Below, piece by piece: positions 54,879 to 63,685 of a stretch of DNA of 64,000 bases (positions within the stretch are counted from its first letter, which is position 1; each line of letters opens with the position of its first letter). Location of the stretch: the NCBI RefSeq assembly GCF_947487515.1, contig NZ_CANKWO010000003.1, positions 1 to 64,000 on the forward strand, given 5' to 3'. The notes under the pieces are model-generated. The model did no database searches and was not told the DNA's origin. It saw only the letters and a list, made by a program, of their open reading frames with translations. The DNA is from an uncultured Litoreibacter sp. Lineage in GTDB: Bacteria > Pseudomonadota > Alphaproteobacteria > Rhodobacterales > Rhodobacteraceae. The translations under genes were made by a program, and so were the position numbers.

Positions 54879-56182
54879 TCCGTGCTCTACTGGCGACTTG
54901 TTTCGCGTTGATCGCCTTTCCGGCCGCAGCCATCGACATCGAAGAGGTAACTTCCCCCAGCGGCATAAAGGCGTGGCTGGTCAAAGAGACCTCAATTCCT
55001 TTCACGGCCTTGGAAATTCGGTTCAAGGGCGGGGCATCCTTGGATGAGCAAGGCAAGCGAGGTGCGGCCTATCTGATGTCGGGTTTGCTGGACGAGGGCG
55101 CGGGTGATCTGGATTCCACAGCCTTTGCCTTGGCGGCCGAGGAATTGGCGCTGCAATATGACTTCGACGCCTATGCCGACGGGTTTTCAATCTCTGCGCA
55201 GTTTCTGAGCGAAAATGAGGACGCATCGGTGGAGCTTTTGCGCAAGGCAATCAACGAGCCGCGCTTTGATCAAGATGCGGTGGACCGCGTGCGTGGGCAG
55301 GTTCTTTCCATCCTTGCGTCCGAGGAGGAAGACCCAAATGATATTGCCAGCCGGTCTTTCGCGGCGCTGGCTTACGGCGATCATCCCTATGCCAGCAAGC
55401 TGGAAGGCACCGCCGAGTCGGTTGCAACCCTAACGCGCGAGGATCTGATCGCGTCACATAAGTCTCTGCTGACACGGGACCGCGTTTTCGTGGGCGCGGT
55501 GGGCGACATCTCGGCGCAAGAGCTGGGCGTGTTGATCGACACATTGCTAGGGGCATTGCCTGCCAAGGGGCCTGAGTTGCCCTCTGACGCGCCGTTTTTG
55601 TTGTCAGGCGGTGAGACCGTTGTGCCCTATGACACCCTGCAATCCGTTGCCTTGTTCGGCCATTTGGGTATCGCCCGCACCGATCCGGATTTCTTCGCGG
55701 CCTTCGTGATGAACCAAGTGTTGGGCTCTGGCGGCTTCGGGTCTCGTCTGATGGACGAGGTCCGCGAAAAGCGGGGCCTGACCTATGGCGTTTATTCCTA
55801 CATGGCCTTGCGAGAGCATGCGAACCTGATGATGGGGCAGGTGTCCTCTACCAACGACAACGTCGCCGAGGCGATTTCTGTCATTCGCGATGAATGGCAA
55901 AAGATGTCTGAGCAGGGCGTCACCCAAGCAGAGCTGGATAAGGCCAAAACCTATCTGACGGGGGCCTACCCGTTGCGCTTCGACGGAAATGCGCGGATCG
56001 CCAATATCCTCGCCGCCATGCAATTTGACGGCCTGCCAATCGACTATATCGACGGTAGGAATGCGAAAGTGGAGGCCGTGACGCTGGAGGACATTCAACG
56101 CGTCGCCAAGCGTATGTTGAAGCCTGAAAACCTGCATTTCGTGGTGGTTGGCCAGCCGGTTGGATTGGGCGGCAGCAATTAA
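54875..56182 (+). CDS. M16-family peptidase, non-catalytic partner
   Basis: A 435-residue paralogue of the preceding protein with its own signal peptide (RALLATCFALIAFPAAA). In place of HxxEH it has GAAYLMSGLLDEGAGD, so it cannot bind zinc; it keeps the substrate-binding R/Y region (REKRGLTYGVYSYMAL). Such inactive halves complete the active site of two-subunit M16 proteases. Reading starts in the stop codon of the catalytic subunit (ATGA). Confidence 0.92.
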   Translation: MIRALLATCFALIAFPAAAIDIEEVTSPSGIKAWLVKETSIPFTALEIRFKGGASLDEQGKRGAAYLMSGLLDEGAGDLDSTAFALAAEELALQYDFDAYADGFSISAQFLSENEDASVELLRKAINEPRFDQDAVDRVRGQVLSILASEEEDPNDIASRSFAALAYGDHPYASKLEGTAESVATLTREDLIASHKSLLTRDRVFVGAVGDISAQELGVLIDTLLGALPAKGPELPSDAPFLLSGGETVVPYDTLQSVALFGHLGIARTDPDFFAAFVMNQVLGSGGFGSRLMDEVREKRGLTYGVYSYMALREHANLMMGQVSSTNDNVAEAISVIRDEWQKMSEQGVTQAELDKAKTYLTGAYPLRFDGNARIANILAAMQFDGLPIDYIDGRNAKVEAVTLEDIQRVAKRMLKPENLHFVVVGQPVGLGGSN

Positions 56183-56229
56183 CCAAGTCTGTTGGCCGAA
56201 TCGGAAGAGGACATGCTAGAATTGGGGGT

Positions 56230-58086
56230 ATGAACGCTCAGACCCCCAATATAGGCGATAGCCAGCCGGCAAAACGGCCTCAGATCAAGCAATTGGATGA
56301 CGTCGCAGTCAACCGCATTGCGGCTGGGGAGGTGGTGGAACGCCCAGCCTCCGCCGTGAAAGAGCTGGTGGAGAACGCGATTGACGCTGGTGCCACCCGA
56401 ATAGAGCTATGCGTGAAGGATGGCGGCAAAACGCTGATCCGCGTGACCGACGACGGGCATGGCATTCCGGCGCAAGACCTGCCTTTGGCATTGTCGCGTC
56501 ATGCCACGTCGAAGATTGACGGCACCGACCTGCTGAATATTCACACCTTCGGGTTTCGCGGCGAGGCCTTGCCGTCCATGGCGGCAGTAGGCCGTATGAC
56601 GATTACGTCGCGCATCGCAGGCGAAGATGCCGCGCAAATCGTCGTGGATGGCGGAGAAATGGGCGCGGTCACCCCCGCGGCCCTGACCAAGGGCACCGTG
56701 GTAGAGCTGCGCAATCTGTTTTACGCCACACCCGCACGCCTGAAATTCCTGCGCACCGACCGTGCCGAAATGGGCGCGATTTCCGATGTGATCAAGAAGC
56801 TGGCAATGGCAGAGCCCTATATCGGCTTCACCATCCGCGACCTGTCGCGCGACGACAAAGGCCGCGTGACCTTTCGCGCAGATGCACAAACCGGCGATAT
56901 GTTCGATGCCCTCAGCGGGCGGTTGCGCACGATACTTGGGGCAGAATTCGCCGATAACGCCCTGCCAATTGACGCGGAACGCGAGGGCATCACCCTTACT
57001 GGTTTTGCGGCTTTGCCGACCTATTCGCGCGGGAATAGCATTTCGCAGTATTTGTTCGTGAACGGCCGCCCTGTGCGCGACAAGCTATTGGTCGGCGCAT
57101 TGCGTGGGGCGTATTCGGATTTCCTCAGCCGTGACCGGCACCCTGTGGTGGCGCTGTTTTTGGAGTTGGAGCCAACAAAGGTAGACGTCAACGTCCACCC
57201 TGCGAAAGCCGAAGTTCGTTTCCGTGATCCAGGTTTGGCCCGCGGGTTGATTGTCTCGGCGCTGAAAAACGCACTGGCCGAAGCTGGTCACCGTGCATCC
57301 ACCACCGTGGCCAATGCGACCTTGGGGGCCTTTCAGCCAGAGCGCGTGGACCGACCCGTTTATCAAATGGATCGCCCCAAGCAAGGTGCCCTGCAGGCCT
57401 CCTATCAGGCCCAAGCACCCGATTTCGGGACGCAAGGGTTCGCCGAAACGCAAGCCGTCTACAGCCGCGTTGATGTGGTAGAGCCAGCGCCAGAGGCCCC
57501 TGCGGATCAACCGCTGGGTGCGGCGCGCGGGCAGGTTCACGAGAATTACATCATCGCGCAGACGAAAGACGGCATGGTCATCGTCGATCAACACGCAGCA
57601 CATGAGCGGCTAGTCTATGAGAAGCTAAAGAAGCAGATGGCGGAAAACGGGGTGGCCGCGCAAGCCTTGCTGATCCCCGAGATTGTAGAAATGTCTGACG
57701 CGGATGCCGCTGTTCTACTGACCCATGCCGAAGCCCTGTCCAAGCTGGGTTTAGTGCTGGAACCCTTTGGCGCTGGCGCAATTGCTGTGCGGGAAACCCC
57801 TGCCATTCTGGGTGAGGTCAATGCGCAGTCCATGGTGCGCGATATTCTTGACGAGTTGGACGATCTTGGCGACACGCAGCTTGTCGCTGACAAGATCGAA
57901 GCGGTGCTGAGCCGTGTGGCCTGCCATGGCTCGATCCGCTCTGGGCGCTGGATGCGCGCCGACGAAATGAACGCCCTTTTGCGCGAGATGGAAGCCACCC
58001 CGCATTCGGGCCAATGTAACCACGGCCGCCCCACCTATGTGGAGCTGAAATTGGCCGATATTGAACGGTTGTTCGGACGTACATGA
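56230..58086 (+). CDS. mutL: DNA mismatch repair protein MutL (endonuclease type)
   Basis: A 618-residue MutL: GHKL ATPase domain (about 20-225) with VVERPASAVKELVENAIDAG, ITDDGHGI-type RVTDDGHGIP and FRGEALPSMAAV, a transducer domain to about 350, a linker, and the C-terminal dimerisation domain. The endonuclease motif DQHAAHERLVYEKL is present, as are ACHGSIR and CNHGRP. This nicking activity is found where no MutH exists, as in most alphaproteobacteria. It overlaps rmuC by four bases. Confidence 0.96.
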   Translation: MNAQTPNIGDSQPAKRPQIKQLDDVAVNRIAAGEVVERPASAVKELVENAIDAGATRIELCVKDGGKTLIRVTDDGHGIPAQDLPLALSRHATSKIDGTDLLNIHTFGFRGEALPSMAAVGRMTITSRIAGEDAAQIVVDGGEMGAVTPAALTKGTVVELRNLFYATPARLKFLRTDRAEMGAISDVIKKLAMAEPYIGFTIRDLSRDDKGRVTFRADAQTGDMFDALSGRLRTILGAEFADNALPIDAEREGITLTGFAALPTYSRGNSISQYLFVNGRPVRDKLLVGALRGAYSDFLSRDRHPVVALFLELEPTKVDVNVHPAKAEVRFRDPGLARGLIVSALKNALAEAGHRASTTVANATLGAFQPERVDRPVYQMDRPKQGALQASYQAQAPDFGTQGFAETQAVYSRVDVVEPAPEAPADQPLGAARGQVHENYIIAQTKDGMVIVDQHAAHERLVYEKLKKQMAENGVAAQALLIPEIVEMSDADAAVLLTHAEALSKLGLVLEPFGAGAIAVRETPAILGEVNAQSMVRDILDELDDLGDTQLVADKIEAVLSRVACHGSIRSGRWMRADEMNALLREMEATPHSGQCNHGRPTYVELKLADIERLFGRT

Positions 58087-59306
58087 TACAAATTGGTGAG
58101 ACGGTTCTACAGTGGAATGACCCGCTGGTGATTGCGGCAATGGTTGGCGCGGCGGTGGTGTTGCTGATGGTGATCTTGCTGATCAAGGTCGTGCGCTCAG
58201 CGGGGCGTGCGGCGAATATGGCGCAGCCGATGATGATGCAAATGGGGCAGCTGAACCAGACGGTACACAGCCTTGGCGCAGGGCAGTCGCAGCTGTCCGG
58301 CGGGTTGGAAAGCCTGTCCAAGAGCCAAAGCATGACAATCCAGACGATGGAGGTTCGTCTGGCCGAAGTGCAGCAAAAAATGTCAGAGCGCCTTCACGAG
58401 AACGCCATGAAGTCCGCGCGATCATTGGCCGATTTGCAGGAGCGTATGAACACGACGCTGCATGGCTCCTCCGAGAAAACCACCAAATCCTTGACGCAGT
58501 TGCAAGAACGACTTGCCACGATCGACAAGGCGCAAACGAACATCGAAAAACTGTCGGGAGATGTTTTGTCCCTGCAAGACATATTGTCGAACAAGCAAAC
58601 CCGTGGCGCGTTTGGGGAAATCCAGCTGAATGACATTGTCTCCAAGGCGTTGCCCTCCGACAGCTATTCCTTTCAGGCGACACTTTCTAACGGCAAGCGG
58701 GCCGACTGCCTGATTGATCTTCCCAATCCTCCGGGTCCGATTGTGATCGACGCGAAATTCCCGCTGGAGGCCTATGAAGCCTTCGTCGCGGCGGAAACCA
58801 AAGAAGATCAGGCGCGCGCATTGACGGCTTTGGGGCAGGCGGTGCGTGTTCACATCAAGAAGATTTCTGAAAGCTACCTGATCGAAGGTGAAACCGCAGA
58901 CGGGGCGCTAATGTTCCTTCCCTCGGAGGCGGTCTACGCCGAGCTACATGCGCGATTGCCCAATATCGTGCGTGAGGGGTTTGCCGCACGGGTTTGGATT
59001 GTCTCGCCAACGACCTGCATGGCGACGTTGAATACCATGCGTTCAATCTTGAAGGATTCACGGATGCGCGAACAAGCTGGGGAAATCCGCAAAGCCCTGC
59101 GTCAATTGCACCGTGATGTAGAAATCATCGGCGAAAAGGCGGGCAAGCTGGAAACCCATCTGCGCCAAGCCGGTGACGATGTGGCGGGGGTGCTGACTGC
59201 GGCCACTCGGGCGGGCAAGCGGGCGGATCGTTTGGACAACTTCGACTTTGAAGAACTGGCGCCGGATGAAACCAATGTGGTGCCCTTGGGGCAGCCAAAA
59301 GACTAG
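58083..59306 (+). CDS. rmuC: DNA recombination protein RmuC
   Basis: A 407-residue protein: N-terminal membrane helix (about 15-37; VIAAMVGAAVVLLMVILLI), a coiled coil of heptads (45-150), and the RmuC nuclease-like domain (about 160-370; GAFGEIQLNDIVSKAL, VIDAKFPLEAYEAFV, EGETADGALMFLPSEAVYAE). RmuC limits recombination at inverted repeats. Its start overlaps the mutL stop (ATGA), so the two are co-translated. Confidence 0.93.
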   Translation: MIQIGETVLQWNDPLVIAAMVGAAVVLLMVILLIKVVRSAGRAANMAQPMMMQMGQLNQTVHSLGAGQSQLSGGLESLSKSQSMTIQTMEVRLAEVQQKMSERLHENAMKSARSLADLQERMNTTLHGSSEKTTKSLTQLQERLATIDKAQTNIEKLSGDVLSLQDILSNKQTRGAFGEIQLNDIVSKALPSDSYSFQATLSNGKRADCLIDLPNPPGPIVIDAKFPLEAYEAFVAAETKEDQARALTALGQAVRVHIKKISESYLIEGETADGALMFLPSEAVYAELHARLPNIVREGFAARVWIVSPTTCMATLNTMRSILKDSRMREQAGEIRKALRQLHRDVEIIGEKAGKLETHLRQAGDDVAGVLTAATRAGKRADRLDNFDFEELAPDETNVVPLGQPKD

Positions 59307-59352
59307 CTGCGTTTGATCCACATCATAGGTCCCGAATACCTCACCGCCTAAG

Positions 59353-59378
59353 GTAGCTCTGCAACATACAGGAGCTAC
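59353..59378 (+). promoter_or_regulatory. Hairpin covering the ribosome binding site of the DUF3775 gene
   Basis: GTAGCTC (59353-59359) and GAGCTAC (59372-59378) can pair over a 12-base loop. The right arm holds the GGAG Shine-Dalgarno of the gene starting at 59383, so folding would hide it. Confidence 0.45.
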
Positions 59379-59382
59379 GCAA

Positions 59383-59697
59383 ATGGACATTTCCCTTTCA
59401 AAGGTCGCGCAGGTGGTTCTGTTCGCCCATGAAATTGACCGCGCCGAGGCGGAGCTACGCGCCTTCATTGGCGGATTAAACGAAGACGAACAGGCCGAGT
59501 TGGTCGCGCTTGCGTGGATCGGTCGGGGCAGCTTCGAAGCCACCGAATGGGATGAAGCCCTAGCAACGGCACTACAAGAAAAGACCACCCCGACAGAAAG
59601 CTACCTTCTGGGTATGCCTCATATTGCCGACCACCTAGAAAGCGGTGCGGAAATGATGGGGCTTGATCTGGGGGAAGCGGAAGGGGAGCTGCTTTAA
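59383..59697 (+). CDS. DUF3775 domain-containing protein
   Basis: A 104-residue acidic protein of the DUF3775 family (LSKVAQVVLFAHEIDRAEAELR, LVALAWIGRGSF, YLLGMPHIADHLESGAEMMG). Function unknown. A strong ribosome binding site (ACAGGAG) lies inside a potential hairpin. The stop codon overlaps that of the convergent saccharopine dehydrogenase gene by four bases (TTAA). Confidence 0.87.
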   Translation: MDISLSKVAQVVLFAHEIDRAEAELRAFIGGLNEDEQAELVALAWIGRGSFEATEWDEALATALQEKTTPTESYLLGMPHIADHLESGAEMMGLDLGEAEGELL

Positions 59698-60740
59698 AGA
59701 TGCTCTAGGAAAGTTGCATTGGCCTGCCCCCAAACGCCTTCGTCCAAATGTGCCAGCTTTAGCAGACTGGGCAATAGCTGGCCGGCGAAGTCTTCCGAGG
59801 ATTCCACAGGCAGCATCGATGGCAGGTTGTCGATGGCCGTGACATCCAGAACCGGATCATCGTGCACCCGAAGCGCCGGTGCGTCCCATGTGGTGGCGCG
59901 GTCATAGACCTTGATCGGGGAAAAGTCGCTGTCAGGGTCACACGCGATATCGCCCACGACGGATAAAGCGCGGGCCGCGGTTTTAGCCGAAGCGGGCACA
60001 AAGACCGGCGTGCCAGGGCGTGCGAGAATACAGTTCAGGAAAATGTCGTGCTCTAGCACCTCAGGGAAGGGGCCGCCGCTGGCGGTTTCGGCCATATCCC
60101 ATTTGGTGACTGGCAGACCCAATGAAGTGCATAGATCGGCCCCGCCCGTCCCCACGCGCCCCAAGGCCCCGATGATCATGACAGAAGGCACGGCTGCATC
60201 CAATGCGGTCAGGCGATTGCGCAAGTCATCTTGCATGGCCCGCGACGAGGGGTAGACACCAACCGGATCAACCGCGCGCCCCTGCTGTTGCGCAATCCAG
60301 CAAAGCAGGCTGACCGCGGCCCCTGCATATCCGGCCCAATACCCAAAGGCCGCCACGCGCCGACTGTCTTCGCCGACCAGATACTCCAAATCGTAAAGCG
60401 CGCCGCCGCCGGTTTTGAACCGGTCCAGCAATATTCGGCCCGTGGGTTGCCCTTTGAAAGCGTGACCAAACATGATGTGGCGATGAGGCAGCGGGCTGCC
60501 GTCCTCGGGCAACTCCTTCAATCCGAAAATGATGGCGTCCTGTGGTGCGCTTGTCCAACTGCCTTCGGGTGCAATGTCGCAGCCAGTCGCGGCGTAGCCA
60601 TCGATAGGAATGGCGCGGGTTTTGCTTTGCTCGACCGTGACCTTCAGGCCGGCTTTCATCAGGGCCACCACCCCTTCAGGCGTTACACCCACGCGCTGTT
60701 CGTGGTCGCGGCTCTCTGATCGTACCCAAAGATGTGTCAT
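59694..60740 (-). CDS. Saccharopine dehydrogenase-like protein (lysine-forming type)
   Basis: A 348-residue enzyme of the alanine dehydrogenase/PNT superfamily. HLWVRSESRDHEQRVGVTPEGV opens the protein, FGHAFKGQPTGRILLDRF and LEYLVGEDSRRVAAFGYWAGYAG follow, and the nucleotide-binding segment is VMIIGALGRVGTGGADL. This pattern matches NAD-dependent L-lysine-forming saccharopine dehydrogenase (LYS1 type). As lysine is made by the dap pathway here, the enzyme may work in lysine breakdown, or on another substrate. It is divergent from the formate dehydrogenase gene. Confidence 0.85.
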   Translation of the reverse strand: MTHLWVRSESRDHEQRVGVTPEGVVALMKAGLKVTVEQSKTRAIPIDGYAATGCDIAPEGSWTSAPQDAIIFGLKELPEDGSPLPHRHIMFGHAFKGQPTGRILLDRFKTGGGALYDLEYLVGEDSRRVAAFGYWAGYAGAAVSLLCWIAQQQGRAVDPVGVYPSSRAMQDDLRNRLTALDAAVPSVMIIGALGRVGTGGADLCTSLGLPVTKWDMAETASGGPFPEVLEHDIFLNCILARPGTPVFVPASAKTAARALSVVGDIACDPDSDFSPIKVYDRATTWDAPALRVHDDPVLDVTAIDNLPSMLPVESSEDFAGQLLPSLLKLAHLDEGVWGQANATFLEHL

Positions 60741-60910
60741 GTCAGCGTTCCTTGTCTTGCTTGCACAAGGCTTACGTTACGCCGCCGATACGCGCCAGCC
60801 CCGCGCTGATGGGAAACGCCTTGACGCAAATACGTTGTTTGAGGTCGCGCATGAGGCGCTGAAACGGGCGATCCGGTGCTTTAAGTTGGCCGACGCAGGG
60901 AGACACGCCA

Positions 60911-63676
60911 ATGACCGATACAATCAAATTCACGCTCAACGGTGAGCAGGTAGAAGCCCGCCCGGGTGAAACTATTTGGGAAGTGGCCAATGGTCGTGGC
61001 CTTGTGATCCCTCATCTGTGCCATAAGCCCGCCCCGGGTTATCGGCCGGACGGCAACTGCCGCGCCTGCATGGTCGAAATCGAAGGCGAGCGGGTTCTGG
61101 CGGCCTCTTGCATTCGCGAACCCTCCGAGGGGATGGTCGTGACCTCGGACACGGCTCGGGCCGAATCTGCGCGCAAGATGGTTGTCGAGATGCTGGTGGC
61201 CGATCAGCCCGCGCAAGAAGAAGCGCATGACAAGTCTTCCCACCTTTGGGACATGGCGGCGATGCAGGGCGTGTCGGAAAGCCGTTTCCCGAAACTGGAA
61301 GAAGGGCGTATTCCGCTGCTGGATGACAGCCATGTCGCGATGTCGGTCAATCTGGATGCCTGCATTCAATGTGGCCTTTGCGTCAGGGCGTGCCGTGAAG
61401 TTCAAGTCAATGACGTGATTGGTATGTCAGGCCGTGGGCATGACGCCTATCCGACCTTCGATTTCGCCGACCCAATGGGGGAGAGCTCCTGTGTGGCCTG
61501 TGGCGAATGTGTGCAAGCCTGCCCGACAGGGGCACTGATGCCCGCGACCGTGACGGACGAAAACCAAGTTGGTGACAGCAAGGATTTTGACTCCGAGGTG
61601 GAAAGCATCTGCCCGTTCTGCGGGGTCGGGTGTCAGATTTCGCTGAAGGTCAAAGACGGGAAAGTCAAATATGTCGATGGCATCAATGGCCCCGCAAATG
61701 AAGGCCGCCTTTGCGTCAAAGGCCGCTTTGGGTTTGACTATATCCACCATGACCACCGCCTGACAAAACCGCTTATTCGGCGTGAGGACGCCCCTGCGAA
61801 GGGTCTGAACGTTGATCCGGACAACTGGCAGGAAGTCTTCCGCGAGGCGACGTGGGACGAAGCTTTGGACGTGGCTGCAAACGGGATGAAGGGCCGCGGG
61901 CGTGAAGTCGCGGGATTCGGTTCCGCCAAATGCACCAATGAGGAAGCCTATCTGTTCCAAAAGATCATCCGCCAAGGATTTGGCCACAACAACGTCGACC
62001 ACTGCACGCGGTTGTGCCATGCCTCCTCGGTGGCGGCATTGATCGAAAACGTGGGGTCAGGGGCCGTGACCGCAACGTTCAACGAGATTGAGAACGCGGA
62101 TGTGGCGATTGTCATTGGCGCGAACCCAACTGAAAACCACCCAGTCGCCGCAACGTTCTTCAAGCAGTTCGTCAAGCGCGGTGGCAAGTTGATTGTGATG
62201 GACCCGCGCGGTCAGGCCTTGAAGCGCCATGCGTCTCACATGCTGCAATTCCGTCCGGGTGCGGATGTGTCGATGTTGAACGCGATCATGCATACCATCG
62301 TCGAAGAAAAGCTGTACGACCAGCAGTATATCGACGCCTACACCGAAAACTGGGAAGCCGAGAAAGCCCATCTTGCGGGGTTCACTCCCGAGAAGATGAG
62401 CGAGATTTGCGGCATAGACCCCGAAATGTTGCGCGATGTGGCGCGTACCTTTGCCGGTGCCAAATCCGCGATGATCTTCTGGGGGATGGGCGTGTCACAG
62501 CACATCCATGGCACCGACAATTCGCGTTGCTTGATTAGTCTTGCCTTGATGACCGGCCAAGTCGGACGTCCAGGCGCGGGTCTGCACCCGCTGCGCGGCC
62601 AGAACAATGTGCAAGGCGCATCTGATGCAGGCCTCATTCCGATGTTCCTTCCGGATTATCAAAGCGTGATGGATGACGGTGTGCGATCGGCGTTTACGGA
62701 TGTTTGGGGATCAGGAGATTTCTCGAACGAGAAGGGGCTGACAGTCACCGAAATCTTAACGGCGGTTCATGAAGGGGACATCAAGTCGATGTATATCCTT
62801 GGCGAGAACCCCGCCATGTCCGACCCCGATGTAGAACACGCACGGGATGCGCTGGCGAAGCTGGACCACTTGGTGGTGCAGGATATCTTTATCACGGAAA
62901 CCGCGAATTTCGCTGACGTGATTCTACCGGCCTCTGCCTTCGCGGAGAAATCGGGGACGGTCACCAACACCAACCGCCAAGTTCAAATGGGCCGCCCTGC
63001 CGTGCCACCCCCGGGAGAGGCAAAGGAAGATTGGTGGATCGAGGTCGAACTTGCCAAGCGATTGGGGCTTGGTTGGGACTATCAAAGCCCTGCGGATGTC
63101 TTCGCTGAGATGAAGCAGAACATGAATTCGCTCGACAACATCACTTGGGATCGCCTGATGGGTGAAAACGTTGTGACCTACCCATCCCTATCCCCGACTG
63201 ACCCCGGTCAGGCGATTGTATTTGGCGATGGCTTCCCAAGGGACGGAGGCCGCGCGAAGTTCACACCAGCAAGCGTTATTGCGCCGGATGAAAGCCCTGA
63301 TGATGAATATCCGATGATTTTGACCACTGGGCGTCAATTGGAGCATTGGCATACAGGATCGATGACCCGCCGGTCTGCGGTGCTGGATGCCGTGGAGCCG
63401 GAAGCGAACTGCTCCTTGCACCCTTCGACATTGCGCAAGCTTGGGGTTGAGCCAGGTGGGCTGCTTCGCCTGACAACGCGGCGCGGCTCAGTCAATGTTA
63501 TGGCCAGATCAGACCGCGCAGTGGCCCCCGACATGGTCTTCCTGCCATTCGCATATGTAGAGGCCGCAGCAAATATTTTGACCAACTCGGCGGTTGATCC
63601 ATTCGGTAAAATTCCCGAATTCAAGTTCTCTGCTGTGCGCGTCGAAAAGGTGGAGTCCGTCGTCGCGGCGGAATAG
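60911..63676 (+). CDS. fdsA: Formate dehydrogenase alpha subunit (FdsA/FdhF type)
   Basis: A 921-residue molybdopterin enzyme. In order: [2Fe-2S] ferredoxin domain (Cys37, Cys50, Cys53, Cys67), a His/Cys cluster, two [4Fe-4S] motifs (CIQCGLCVRAC, CVACGECVQACPTGA), the catalytic-domain cluster CPFCGVGC, and the bis-MGD domain with active-site Cys369-His370 (DHCTRLCHASS). This is the layout of cytosolic NAD-dependent formate dehydrogenases, but the partner genes fdsG, fdsB and fdsC are not adjacent. It oxidises formate to carbon dioxide. A regulator gene follows on the other strand. Confidence 0.9.
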   Translation: MTDTIKFTLNGEQVEARPGETIWEVANGRGLVIPHLCHKPAPGYRPDGNCRACMVEIEGERVLAASCIREPSEGMVVTSDTARAESARKMVVEMLVADQPAQEEAHDKSSHLWDMAAMQGVSESRFPKLEEGRIPLLDDSHVAMSVNLDACIQCGLCVRACREVQVNDVIGMSGRGHDAYPTFDFADPMGESSCVACGECVQACPTGALMPATVTDENQVGDSKDFDSEVESICPFCGVGCQISLKVKDGKVKYVDGINGPANEGRLCVKGRFGFDYIHHDHRLTKPLIRREDAPAKGLNVDPDNWQEVFREATWDEALDVAANGMKGRGREVAGFGSAKCTNEEAYLFQKIIRQGFGHNNVDHCTRLCHASSVAALIENVGSGAVTATFNEIENADVAIVIGANPTENHPVAATFFKQFVKRGGKLIVMDPRGQALKRHASHMLQFRPGADVSMLNAIMHTIVEEKLYDQQYIDAYTENWEAEKAHLAGFTPEKMSEICGIDPEMLRDVARTFAGAKSAMIFWGMGVSQHIHGTDNSRCLISLALMTGQVGRPGAGLHPLRGQNNVQGASDAGLIPMFLPDYQSVMDDGVRSAFTDVWGSGDFSNEKGLTVTEILTAVHEGDIKSMYILGENPAMSDPDVEHARDALAKLDHLVVQDIFITETANFADVILPASAFAEKSGTVTNTNRQVQMGRPAVPPPGEAKEDWWIEVELAKRLGLGWDYQSPADVFAEMKQNMNSLDNITWDRLMGENVVTYPSLSPTDPGQAIVFGDGFPRDGGRAKFTPASVIAPDESPDDEYPMILTTGRQLEHWHTGSMTRRSAVLDAVEPEANCSLHPSTLRKLGVEPGGLLRLTTRRGSVNVMARSDRAVAPDMVFLPFAYVEAAANILTNSAVDPFGKIPEFKFSAVRVEKVESVVAAE

Positions 63677-63685
63677 CGTCCGGAT

